From NCBI GenBank assembly GCA_965237995.1, contig CBDEGO010000003.1:1-64000 (forward strand): a stretch of 64,000 bases of DNA, written 5' to 3'. The DNA comes from JAAELZ01 sp965237995. GTDB taxonomy: Bacteria > Pseudomonadota > Gammaproteobacteria > Arenicellales > Poriferihabitantaceae. The notes below the pieces were generated by a model. That model was not told where the DNA came from and made no database searches. It worked only from the letters and a program-made list of their open reading frames with translations. The position numbers were made by a program, and so were the translations under genes. Shown here piece after piece: positions 34,101 through 41,996 of the stretch. The first letter of the stretch is position 1, and each line of letters starts with the position of its first letter.

Positions 34101-34340
34101 TGCACGCTAGGCAGTATTCCTATCTCGTTAGGTGTGCACAGGGCAGTAGCGGTAACAACTGAATGGGTCACAGTTCAGGTTGGCGCTGGATTTATCATTA
34201 TGGCCGCTCAGAAATTTCAAGCGACGGATATTGTTGTACTGGACATCAGTATAATTGGTATTATCGACTTTGCTATTGAAGTGTTTATGCGTTGGTTCGA
34301 GCGTCAGTTAGGTTCTTGGACAGGAAAATCTGGCTCATTC
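34101..34340 (+). pseudogene. remnant of a taurine/nitrate-type ABC permease (tauC)
   Basis: In one frame the text LGVHRAVAVTTEWVTVQVGA, then GFIIMAAQKFQATDIVVLD, then GIIDFAIEVFMRWFERQLGS and WTGKS matches the C-terminal third of TauC/SsuC-type permeases, including the EW...GxGFIIM segment and the final amphipathic helix ending near W-x-GK. A stop at 34098 lies just upstream and the rest of the permease is missing. The open frame continues past the natural end into unrelated residues and overlaps the mmsA start. With tauR and tpa 2-5 kb to the left, this looks like the scar of a lost taurine importer. Confidence 0.75.
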
Positions 34341-34452
34341 TTCGGTAAATCTGGCTCTAGTAAAATTTGGCTTTGGACACAGACGCTTATTAAATTTGAG
34401 CATAGAATGTCCACACATCTAGAAACTATTCACAATCTTGTAATTATTAGCT

Positions 34453-35955
34453 ATGCAAACAGTTCAACACTATATTGACGGCAGGTACGTCGATGGCACC
34501 AGCGGTCGATTTGGCGATATCTATAACCCAGCTATTGGTGAAGTTACCAAACAAGTTCAACTGGCTTCCAAATCAGAAGTTGAAGCGGCTATTGCTTCTG
34601 CGCATGCAGCCTTTCCTGCGTGGTCTGAAACGGCTTCTGGGCGACGCGCGCAAGTAATGTTTCGCTTTCGTGAATTATTAATGGCTAACATGGATGAGTT
34701 AGCTCAACTGCTTTCTAATGAACACGGCAAAACGGTAGACGATGCAAAAGGCTCCGTTACGCGTGGCCTTGAAGTAGTAGAATTTGCATGTGGTATCTCA
34801 CAAATGCTCAAAGGCGAGCACTCACCGCAAGTAGCAGGCGGCGTAGATTCATGGAGCATGCGTCAGCCATTGGGTGTATGCGCGGGCATCACTCCATTCA
34901 ACTTTCCAGCGATGGTGCCAATGTGGATGTTCCCAGTCGCGATAGCCTGCGGTAATACATTCGTACTCAAACCATCAGAAAAAGACCCTTCAGTTTCTCT
35001 GCGCTTAGCGGAGTTGATGACCGAAGCAGGGTTGCCTGATGGTGTGCTAAACATGGTTAATGGCGATAAAGAAGCCGTAGATACCTTGTTAACTGACCCA
35101 CGCGTACAAGGCGTGAGCTTTGTAGGTTCAACCGCTATCGGCGAGTACATCTACAACACAGGGACAGCGAACGGTAAGCGTGTTCAAGCCTTATGTGGTG
35201 CGAAAAACCACATGGTGGTAATGCCAGATGCCGATATTAAGCAGGTAACCGATGCAATCATTGGTGCGGCGTACGGTAGTGCTGGCGAACGCTGTATGGC
35301 GATATCCGTGGTCGTGACAACTGACGATGAAACAACAGATAACATTATCAAGCACTTACTACCAAGAGCGCAGGCATTAAAGGTAGGCCCGTATACTGAT
35401 TTAAGTAGCGAAATGGGCCCATTGGTTACGCCAGAAGCGCAAAAACGAGTCCAGTCTTACATTGATAAAGGTGAACAGGAAGGGGCGACATTAGTTGCGG
35501 ATGGTCGCGGTGTTTCCGTCCCTGGGCATGAGGGCGGCTGCTTTGTTGGTGCGACTATTTTCGATAACGTAACCACAGATATGAGTATTTATACGGATGA
35601 AATATTTGGTCCGGTTTTAGCCATCGTACGCGCGGGTAGCTACGAAGCTGCATTGAAGATGATCAATGACCATGAGTATGGGAATGGCACAGCCATTTTT
35701 ACTCGTGACGGCGATACCGCGCGTGACTTCAGTCATCGCGTACAAATCGGCATGGTCGGTGTAAATGTTCCGATTCCGGTGCCGTTGGCTTTTCATAGCT
35801 TTGGCGGCTGGAAGCGGTCACTATTCGGCGACCATGCAATCCACGGCCCAGAAGGTGTACGTTTTTATACTAAGATCAAAACCGTCACCAGTCGTTGGCC
35901 TTCAGGCATTAAAGAAGGCGCGGTATTCAACTTCAAAGCAGGCGGCGAACACTAA
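34453..35955 (+). CDS. mmsA: CoA-acylating methylmalonate-semialdehyde dehydrogenase
   Basis: This 500-residue aldehyde dehydrogenase is of the MmsA/IolA group. Motifs are ITPFNFPAMVPMWMFPVAIA near residue 140, ALCGAKNHMVVMPDAD near 250 (where this group has AKNH in place of the usual glutamate) and the catalytic cysteine in GSAGERCMAISV near 280, with the C-terminal HAIHGPEGVRFYTK. It converts methylmalonate or malonate semialdehyde to propionyl-CoA or acetyl-CoA. Since malonate semialdehyde comes from beta-alanine transamination, the class III aminotransferase nearby could be its partner. Followed by a HAD gene after 17 bp. Confidence 0.93.
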   Translation: MQTVQHYIDGRYVDGTSGRFGDIYNPAIGEVTKQVQLASKSEVEAAIASAHAAFPAWSETASGRRAQVMFRFRELLMANMDELAQLLSNEHGKTVDDAKGSVTRGLEVVEFACGISQMLKGEHSPQVAGGVDSWSMRQPLGVCAGITPFNFPAMVPMWMFPVAIACGNTFVLKPSEKDPSVSLRLAELMTEAGLPDGVLNMVNGDKEAVDTLLTDPRVQGVSFVGSTAIGEYIYNTGTANGKRVQALCGAKNHMVVMPDADIKQVTDAIIGAAYGSAGERCMAISVVVTTDDETTDNIIKHLLPRAQALKVGPYTDLSSEMGPLVTPEAQKRVQSYIDKGEQEGATLVADGRGVSVPGHEGGCFVGATIFDNVTTDMSIYTDEIFGPVLAIVRAGSYEAALKMINDHEYGNGTAIFTRDGDTARDFSHRVQIGMVGVNVPIPVPLAFHSFGGWKRSLFGDHAIHGPEGVRFYTKIKTVTSRWPSGIKEGAVFNFKAGGEH

Positions 35956-35972
35956 TTTAGCTAGGCACATCA

Positions 35973-36581
35973 ATGGCAGGCGCTATCAGTAGAAACCCAG
36001 TGTTGGATCGCCAACACTGGGTTTTTGATATGGATGGTACCCTCACGCAAAGTGTGCACGACTTTGAGGCGATTCGTGCTGAGCTAGGTATCACATCAGG
36101 CGCGCCTATTATTGAAGCGCTCAACGCTTTACCCGCAATAGAGGCAGCGCCGCTGTGGGTTCGCTTAGATGAACTTGAATTGGACTACGCAAAAATGGCC
36201 AAGCCCATGCCTTATGCAATAGAGTGTTTAGAACATCTGCATCAACGGGGGGTCACATTTGGAATCTTAACCCGAAATACCTTGCCTGTTGCGCATCACA
36301 CCTTACAAGTTTGCGGCATGCAGAAATATTTTGAACCACAATTTATCTTAGATCGTGACAGCGCAGAGCCAAAGCCTTCAGCAGATGGCATATTGAAGTT
36401 GATGAGCGAATGGCGATCGACTGCAGGCGACACGGTAATGGTTGGAGATTATTACTACGACTTAAAAGCAGGGCGCAATGCCAACGTAGCCACCATTCAC
36501 ATTGATCCAACAGGGCAATTTATCTGGCCTGAAGAAACGGATATTGCAATTACTTGCTTTAGTGAACTTAAGCTCAATTAA
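35973..36581 (+). CDS. HAD-superfamily phosphatase, subfamily IA
   Basis: This 202-residue protein has the four HAD motifs: DMDGTLTQS near residue 19 (nucleophile Asp), ILTRN near 97, the lysine in SAEPKPSADG near 130, and VMVGDYYYDLKAGRNA near 153. The cap insert is small, as in subfamily IA phosphoglycolate phosphatase-like enzymes. The substrate is unknown. It starts 17 bp after mmsA and is probably co-transcribed, perhaps for metabolite repair; that link is inferred from position only. Confidence 0.88.
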   Translation: MAGAISRNPVLDRQHWVFDMDGTLTQSVHDFEAIRAELGITSGAPIIEALNALPAIEAAPLWVRLDELELDYAKMAKPMPYAIECLEHLHQRGVTFGILTRNTLPVAHHTLQVCGMQKYFEPQFILDRDSAEPKPSADGILKLMSEWRSTAGDTVMVGDYYYDLKAGRNANVATIHIDPTGQFIWPEETDIAITCFSELKLN

Positions 36582-36873
36582 TTGCGGTAGCGTGCTGTCG
36601 AACAGAGTAGTTTTACGTGGATTGACCTTAGTCTGGTTATTTCGTTTACAGAGGTTTAAAGGAACTAGTATCACGTGTATCGACTTGTGTTTCATTTTGT
36701 TTGAATGTCGAAATACCGAATTAACTAGCACTGTATCGAGCTGAGCCTATGATTAGGTGATCAGCAAAAGTTGAAAATTAGCGTCCATCAGCGTATAAAC
36801 GATTACTAGATTTGCACGAAGTATGTATAAACAGCGCAAACTATAACTAACAAACCAACACGAGGAGAGCGAG
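36582..36873. other. leader of the aldehyde oxidoreductase operon
   Basis: No gene. It holds tgtcgaacagagtag at 36596, gtatcgactt at 36677 and tgtcgaaata at 36706, resembling the tpa upstream repeat, and a strong GAGGAGAG ribosome site just before the ATG at 36874. Confidence 0.45.
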
Positions 36874-37347
36874 ATGCAAAAGTCCCTTTATTTAGACGCC
36901 GAAAAATGTACAGGTTGTTTGCAGTGTGAACTGGCCTGTTCTTACGAACACGAAGGCGCGTTTAATCCTATAAAATCAAGTATTAAGGTGTTTACTTTGC
37001 ATGATGAGGGGCGCTTTGTTCCTTACACATGCACGCAATGCGATGAAGCTTGGTGTATGACTGCTTGTCCAGTTGATGCCATCAGTATCGACCTCTCTAC
37101 GGGCGCAAAAGTGGTCAGCATGAATGACTGTGTAGGCTGCAAGGTGTGCACCATTGCGTGTCCTTTTGGTACCATCAACTACAACACTGATACTGGCAAA
37201 GTCACAAAATGTGATTTATGCGGCGGTGACCCGCAGTGCGTAGAGGCTTGTCCGACAGCAGCCATTACTTATGTAGATGCCGATGCAACAGGCCATTCTA
37301 GGATGCGCGAATGGGCGACTAAAACTGACACAGCCGCAAGGGCTTAG
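36874..37347 (+). CDS. aorA: four-cluster ferredoxin subunit of a tungsten aldehyde oxidoreductase (AorA-like)
   Basis: This 157-residue electron-transfer protein has four cysteine groups for [4Fe-4S] clusters: CTGCLQCELAC near residue 17, CTQCDEAWCMTACP near 53, CVGCKVCTIACP near 87, and CDLCGGDPQCVEACP near 114, the HycB/DmsB pattern. It has no signal peptide, so it acts in the cytoplasm. In Aromatoleum the AorABC complex places such a subunit between the tungsten catalytic subunit and the FAD subunit; gene order is the same here. It starts an operon after a 292-bp leader and a strong ribosome site; aorB follows after 11 bp. Confidence 0.88.
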   Translation: MQKSLYLDAEKCTGCLQCELACSYEHEGAFNPIKSSIKVFTLHDEGRFVPYTCTQCDEAWCMTACPVDAISIDLSTGAKVVSMNDCVGCKVCTIACPFGTINYNTDTGKVTKCDLCGGDPQCVEACPTAAITYVDADATGHSRMREWATKTDTAARA

Positions 37348-37358
37348 GAGGGAATAAA

Positions 37359-39215
37359 ATGGCTTGGACACAAACACTATTACGAGTAAATCTTACTTCA
37401 GGAACAATTACTAAAGAGCCTCTCAATATGGAGTGGGCGAATGATTACCTAGGCCAACGCGGCTTAGGAACGCGTTATTTTATTGAAGAGGTAGAACCGA
37501 CGGTTGAGCCTCTATCAGATGCAAATAATTTAATTTTTGCAACTGGCCCGTTAACCGGGACTTCCGCATCTACCAGTGCACGCTTTTCAGTGATCACTAA
37601 AAGCCCGTTAACTGGAGCGATAGCCTGTTCAAATTCTGGCGGTTTTTTTGGCCCAGAATTGAAATATGCTGGTTATGACATGGTTATCCTTGAAGGCAAG
37701 TCGAAGCAGCCTGTTTATTTGTATATCGAAGATGATTTGGTTGAGCTGCGTAGCGCTGAAAATTTGTGGGGCAAATCTGTTTGGGAAACTGATGAACTAT
37801 TGCACGCTGAGCACGGTGACGAAGCCTTGCGCGTGGCGGCAGTTGGGCGTAGCGCTGAAACCGGGTGCTTATACGCTGCGATAGTTAATGATTTACACCG
37901 CGCAGCGGGACGTTCAGGCGTAGGTACCGTAATGGCGGCCAAACATTTGAAGGCGATTGCCGTTCGTGGTACTAAAGGTATCAGTAATCTTCATGATGCT
38001 AAGCGTTTTATGCAGTCAACTGCCGATGAAAAGAAGGTGCTGGCTGAAAATGCCGTTACCGGTACAGGCTTACCGGCCTTAGGTACCCAAGTGTTGATGA
38101 ACGTAATTAATGAAATTGGTGCTTTGCCCAGCAAGAATATGCAAGATGTTCAATTCGATGGCGCCAGCAAAATCTCTGGTGAAGCCATGCTTGAACCACG
38201 TGAAAGTGATGGTAAGCCAAACCTAACTCGCAATGGTGGTTGCTTTGGTTGCACTATTGCCTGTGGTCGAATTTCGACGGTCGACCCAACGCACTTCTCA
38301 GTGAAGGACAAGCCACAATACCACGGTAATTCAGGTGGCTTGGAGTATGAAGCTGCTTGGGCGGTAGGTGCAGATACTTGTGTTGATGACTTAGATGCCG
38401 CCACTTACGTGAATTTCTTGTGTAATGAAGACGGTATGGACCCAATTAGCTTGGGCTCGACGGTGGCTGCAGCAATGGAGTTATTTGAAAACGGTAAAAT
38501 CACCACTAAAGATACGGGCGGAATGGAACTGAATTTCGGCTCTGCCGAGGCACTAGTTTGGTGCACAGAACAAGTCGCCGCCGGAACTGACTTTGGTCGA
38601 GACTTAGGCTTAGGCTCTAAACGCTTATGCGAAAAATATGGTGATCCAGACTTATCCATGACAGTTAAAGGCCAAGAATTTCCTGCTTATGACCCCCGCG
38701 GTATTCAAGGCATGGGCTTGGCGTATGCAACCTCTAATCGGGGCGCCTGTCATTTACGTGGCTATACGGTAGCATCTGAAGTATTGGGTATTCCGGTTAA
38801 AACAGATCCACTTGATACAGAAGGCAAGGCAGACTTAGTTAAAGCATTCCAAGATGCCACTGCAGCGGTTGATTCTGCTGGCTTATGCATCTTTACAACC
38901 TTTGCTTGGGGTATGGATAATATCGCACCTCAAGTGGACGCAGCTTGTGACGGTGATTGGTCTACTGACAGAATGCTGGAAGTCGGCGAGCGCATTTGGA
39001 ACATGGAGCGAGACTTCAATATGAAGGCAGGTATTAAGGGTGATCAAGACACGCTTCCAAAGCGCTTGTTAAAAGATGCTGCCAAGATGGGTCCAGCAAA
39101 AGGTAAGGTCGCTGGTTTAGACCAAATGCTTCCTGAGTATTACAAGATACGTGGTTGGAACGCTGCGGGTGAAGTCACTCAGGAGACGAGAGAAAAGTTT
39201 AGCCTACCGGCCTAA
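37359..39215 (+). CDS. aorB: tungsten-containing aldehyde:ferredoxin oxidoreductase, catalytic subunit (AorB-like)
   Basis: This 618-residue enzyme oxidises aldehydes to acids and can use low-potential carriers. It begins with the family start QTLLRVNLTSGTITKEPL and contains LGQRGLGTRYF near residue 31, FATGPLTGTSASTSARFSV near 62, and the Fe-S ligands CFGCTIACGR near 295 with the fourth cysteine in DSAGLCIFTTF near 510. The pterin region NRGACHLRGYT lies near 455. Length is standard. Tungsten over molybdenum is inferred from family membership. A terminator follows at 39248. Broad aldehyde detoxification would suit neighbours that make aldehydes (amine oxidase, transaminases). Confidence 0.92.
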   Translation: MAWTQTLLRVNLTSGTITKEPLNMEWANDYLGQRGLGTRYFIEEVEPTVEPLSDANNLIFATGPLTGTSASTSARFSVITKSPLTGAIACSNSGGFFGPELKYAGYDMVILEGKSKQPVYLYIEDDLVELRSAENLWGKSVWETDELLHAEHGDEALRVAAVGRSAETGCLYAAIVNDLHRAAGRSGVGTVMAAKHLKAIAVRGTKGISNLHDAKRFMQSTADEKKVLAENAVTGTGLPALGTQVLMNVINEIGALPSKNMQDVQFDGASKISGEAMLEPRESDGKPNLTRNGGCFGCTIACGRISTVDPTHFSVKDKPQYHGNSGGLEYEAAWAVGADTCVDDLDAATYVNFLCNEDGMDPISLGSTVAAAMELFENGKITTKDTGGMELNFGSAEALVWCTEQVAAGTDFGRDLGLGSKRLCEKYGDPDLSMTVKGQEFPAYDPRGIQGMGLAYATSNRGACHLRGYTVASEVLGIPVKTDPLDTEGKADLVKAFQDATAAVDSAGLCIFTTFAWGMDNIAPQVDAACDGDWSTDRMLEVGERIWNMERDFNMKAGIKGDQDTLPKRLLKDAAKMGPAKGKVAGLDQMLPEYYKIRGWNAAGEVTQETREKFSLPA

Positions 39216-39247
39216 AGGTTTTTAGCTAAACCATCATTAGATTAAAG

Positions 39248-39278
39248 GGGTGACTGAATATAATCAGCACCCTTTTTT
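39248..39278 (+). terminator. terminator inside the aor operon, after aorB
   Basis: gggtg-a-ctga, a six-base loop, then tcag-caccc and tttttt. Nine paired bases with one bulge and a T tract, 33 bp past the aorB stop. It should reduce transcription into the FAD subunit gene. Confidence 0.8.
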
Positions 39279-39351
39279 CTATTACCACAAACAACTGTGC
39301 TATTGATTGTGCTCTAGCATTTGATCAGATACGCAACCTACAAAGATTAAT

Positions 39352-40599
39352 ATGAAACACGTAGTAATTGGAGCTGGGCCAGCAGGGGTCGTAGCGGCTG
39401 AAACCTTAGTTAAACTAGACCCAAGCGCCAATGTGGTACTGATAGGCGATGAACCAGAGCCGCCTTATTCGCGTATGGCCATTCCCTATTTTCTCGAAGG
39501 TAACATCGAGGAAAATGGTTCTTACTTGCGTAAAACTGATGGGTACTATCAAACAAAAGGCATAGAGCTTATTCGACAGCGAGTAGCGAAATTAGATGCA
39601 GCTGCCAAGCAGCTAAGCTTGGAAAATGGCGATCAAGTAGCCTTTGACAGGCTGCTAATTGCGACGGGGTCTAGCCCAATGATTCCGCCGATACCAGGCA
39701 TTGACGGTGAGAAGGTGGCCAATTGCTGGACGCTAGAAGATGCAAGGCAGATTGTTGCCAATGTAAAACCAGGTGCGCGCGTAGTTCAAATTGGCGCTGG
39801 TTTTATCGGCTGCATTATTTTGGAGTCATTAGTAAAGCGCGGTGCGAGTCTTACTGTGGTTGAGATGGGCGACAGAATGGTGCCACGCATGTTAGACCAA
39901 GAGTGTGGCACGATGCTTAAGTCATGGTGCGAAGAAAAGGGCGTGACTGTGTTAACTAGCACGGTCGTAAAAGCGATAGAAGATAACGGAAGTGCGCTCA
40001 ATATCTCGCTATCTAACGGAGATAGCATTGAAGCTGACTTTGTTATTTCAGCAACCGGTGTACACGCCAATGCGGAGTTAGCCAAGGAAGCTGGTATTAA
40101 AGTAGAAGATGGCATATTGGTGGATCAGTATTTACAAACTAGTGCTGAGGGTATCTATGCGGCAGGGGACGTGGCGCAGGGCATCGATTTTTCAACAGGT
40201 GAATATTCAGTACAAGCGATTCAACCGACTGCCACTGAGCATGGGTTGGTTTCTGCGAAGAATATGATAACCGGCAATCAAGCTGAATACGGCGGCGCAG
40301 TATTGATGAACGTATTAGCAACGCTGGATTTGATTTCAGTATCCTACGGCTTATGGGAGGGTGTTGAAGGTGGTGATACCGCTGTTTTATCTGATCCTGA
40401 CAACTACCGATACATTCGCTTGCAGTTTGATGGTAACGTTCTGGTTGGCGCGAATACGCTCGGAATCACCCAAAATATTGGTTCATTGCGCGGTTTAATT
40501 CAAACGCGTAGAAATTTAGGTATTTGGAAAGCGCGCCTAATGGATAACCCGCTGGAGTTCATGGATGCCTATGTGGCGATTAGCGGTAACCATAGCTAG
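39352..40599 (+). CDS. aorC: FAD/NAD(P)-binding oxidoreductase subunit (AorC-like)
   Basis: This 415-residue pyridine nucleotide-disulfide oxidoreductase-fold protein has FAD motif VIGAGPAGVVAAE at residue 4, RLLIATGSSPMIPP near 100, NAD motif VVQIGAGFIGCIILE near 144, and the second FAD motif GIYAAGDVAQG near 267. It has no redox-active disulfide. In the Aromatoleum system the third subunit passes electrons between NAD(H) and the iron-sulfur subunit; the same job is likely here. It follows aorB after a terminator, so it may be made in smaller amounts. Confidence 0.87.
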   Translation: MKHVVIGAGPAGVVAAETLVKLDPSANVVLIGDEPEPPYSRMAIPYFLEGNIEENGSYLRKTDGYYQTKGIELIRQRVAKLDAAAKQLSLENGDQVAFDRLLIATGSSPMIPPIPGIDGEKVANCWTLEDARQIVANVKPGARVVQIGAGFIGCIILESLVKRGASLTVVEMGDRMVPRMLDQECGTMLKSWCEEKGVTVLTSTVVKAIEDNGSALNISLSNGDSIEADFVISATGVHANAELAKEAGIKVEDGILVDQYLQTSAEGIYAAGDVAQGIDFSTGEYSVQAIQPTATEHGLVSAKNMITGNQAEYGGAVLMNVLATLDLISVSYGLWEGVEGGDTAVLSDPDNYRYIRLQFDGNVLVGANTLGITQNIGSLRGLIQTRRNLGIWKARLMDNPLEFMDAYVAISGNHS

Positions 40600-40666
40600 A
40601 AGGTATATTTTCAGTTAGGTCATTCGCCTGTTTGAGCGTGCCGATCACTTTACTTAGTAACGCGCT

Positions 40667-40915
40667 GTGAAAGTCAAATTCAAGTTGTTTGCTACGTTGA
40701 TGCACTATTTGCCAAAGGAGGCTAATGGTCACGAACTGGATATGGAAGTGGGAGCAACCACTTCGGCCTTTAATATTATTGACCAGTTTGGTATATCGCG
40801 TTGTGAAGCCTATCTGGTGCTGGTCAATGGCGTTTACTTAAACGAACAAGAGCGCGAGCTACCACTGAATGATGGCGATACCTTGGCTATTTGGCCACCC
40901 GTCGCAGGAGGATAG
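40667..40915 (+). CDS. MoaD/ThiS-family sulfur carrier
   Basis: This 82-residue ubiquitin-fold protein begins at GTG and ends in ...PPVAGG, the Gly-Gly tail needed for thiocarboxylate formation. It is the MoaD-like partner that donates sulfur to the dithiolene of tungstopterin. Its position in the aor operon, with a MoeB-like activator two genes on, matches the AorD/AorE arrangement. A dedicated carrier for the tungsten enzyme is the natural reading. Confidence 0.85.
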   Translation: MKVKFKLFATLMHYLPKEANGHELDMEVGATTSAFNIIDQFGISRCEAYLVLVNGVYLNEQERELPLNDGDTLAIWPPVAGG

Positions 40916-40933
40916 GCTATAGTGGGTGATACG

Positions 40934-41218
40934 ATGCATTCTAAGCGCTTTGAAATGGGTTTAGACCTGCGTGACATCGACCGCACAATGCCGCAAGCCT
41001 GTGGCGACTATGAACTCACAAAGGTTGGTACAGGTTACGAGCTACAAAACCAAAACAAAGCAGTGAAAATGATTGTGGAAGCTGCGCCACCTAGAGTGAT
41101 TGCTGGCTTATCACTGCCTGTATCGAAAGTTGAATTACAGTTTAAAAACCACAGTAAGCAAAATATTGAAGATTTTATATTTCGCTTTATGCGCCATTTC
41201 CACAGAGGCGGGGGATAA
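40934..41218 (+). CDS. uncharacterised 94-aa protein in the aor operon
   Basis: The protein begins MHSKRFEMGLDLRDIDRTMP. I chose ATG 40934; a GTG four codons upstream (40922) lies closer to the strong GGAGGA site at 40910 and is the alternative. No membrane helix, cysteine motif or signal peptide. The C-terminal end (NIEDFIFRFMRHFHRGGG) is basic with a glycine tail. I do not recognise the family. It is wedged between the MoaD-like and MoeB-like genes with 6-18 bp gaps, so a role in tungstopterin sulfur transfer or enzyme maturation is the best guess. Confidence 0.7.
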   Translation: MHSKRFEMGLDLRDIDRTMPQACGDYELTKVGTGYELQNQNKAVKMIVEAAPPRVIAGLSLPVSKVELQFKNHSKQNIEDFIFRFMRHFHRGGG

Positions 41219-41224
41219 ATTCAC

Positions 41225-41971
41225 GTGAACGAAAAACAAAAAGACCGTTATAGTCGCCAAACTCGACTTCCATCGGTTGGACTAAAAGGGCAGCAAGCTT
41301 TCTTAGATGCACGAGTACTAATTATTGGCCTAGGTGGCTTGGGCTCTCCCGTTACGCTTTACTTAGCCGCAGCAGGAATAGGGCACTTAGTGCTGAGTGA
41401 TTTTGACCAAGTAGAAGAATCTAACCTTCAACGACAGGTGATCCATACTCAAGAACGGATTGGGCAACTAAAAGTGGAGTCAGCAAAGCAGGGGGTATTG
41501 GCTATCAACCCTGAGTGTCAGGTGACTACATTGGCTTACGAGCTAGACGAAGACGAATTACGGGCGCAATGCGCTGCGGCAGATGTGATTGTTGATTGCA
41601 CGGATAATTTCCCTAGCCGCTTTAGTTTGAACAGGATGTCAATTGAGACAAATACAGCATTGGTGTCTGGTGCAGCCATTCGCTTAGAAGGCCAGATAAG
41701 TACTTTTGACCCTTCAGTTGAAAATAGCCCCTGCTATCAATGTTTATATAGTGACGAGGGGTTAGAGGGCGTGACCTGTGCAATGGAAGGGGTCATGGCA
41801 CCCGTGGTCGGCATTATTGGTACGATGCAGGCGCAAGAGACTTTGAATGTGCTATTGGGGAGGCCAGCCTTAGTAGGCCGCTTGTTGTTACTTGATGCGG
41901 CTAGCTTGGAGTGGCAGTCTATGCGTTTGCCTAAGAACGTCAATTGTAAGAGTTGTGGCTCAAGCGCCTAA
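41225..41971 (+). CDS. ThiF/MoeB-family adenylyltransferase
   Basis: This 248-residue protein begins at GTG and contains the ATP-binding IIGLGGLGSPVTLYLAAAG near residue 30, DFDQVEESNLQRQVIH near 60, a DCTDNFPSRF segment near 122, the catalytic-cysteine region GVTCAMEGVMAPVVG near 183 and zinc CxxC pairs (CYQC near 172; CKSC near 242). It adenylates the Gly-Gly tail of the sulfur carrier two genes upstream. Last gene of the aor operon; the next gene is convergent. Confidence 0.87.
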   Translation: MNEKQKDRYSRQTRLPSVGLKGQQAFLDARVLIIGLGGLGSPVTLYLAAAGIGHLVLSDFDQVEESNLQRQVIHTQERIGQLKVESAKQGVLAINPECQVTTLAYELDEDELRAQCAAADVIVDCTDNFPSRFSLNRMSIETNTALVSGAAIRLEGQISTFDPSVENSPCYQCLYSDEGLEGVTCAMEGVMAPVVGIIGTMQAQETLNVLLGRPALVGRLLLLDAASLEWQSMRLPKNVNCKSCGSSA

Positions 41972-41996
41972 ACGCTATGAGTTTTGGGCCAACATA

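Noticed and set aside
33959..34162. 67-residue open frame before the tauC remnant
   Set aside because: Only its hydrophobic tail is suggestive; it overlaps the permease remnant in another frame and has no ribosome site.
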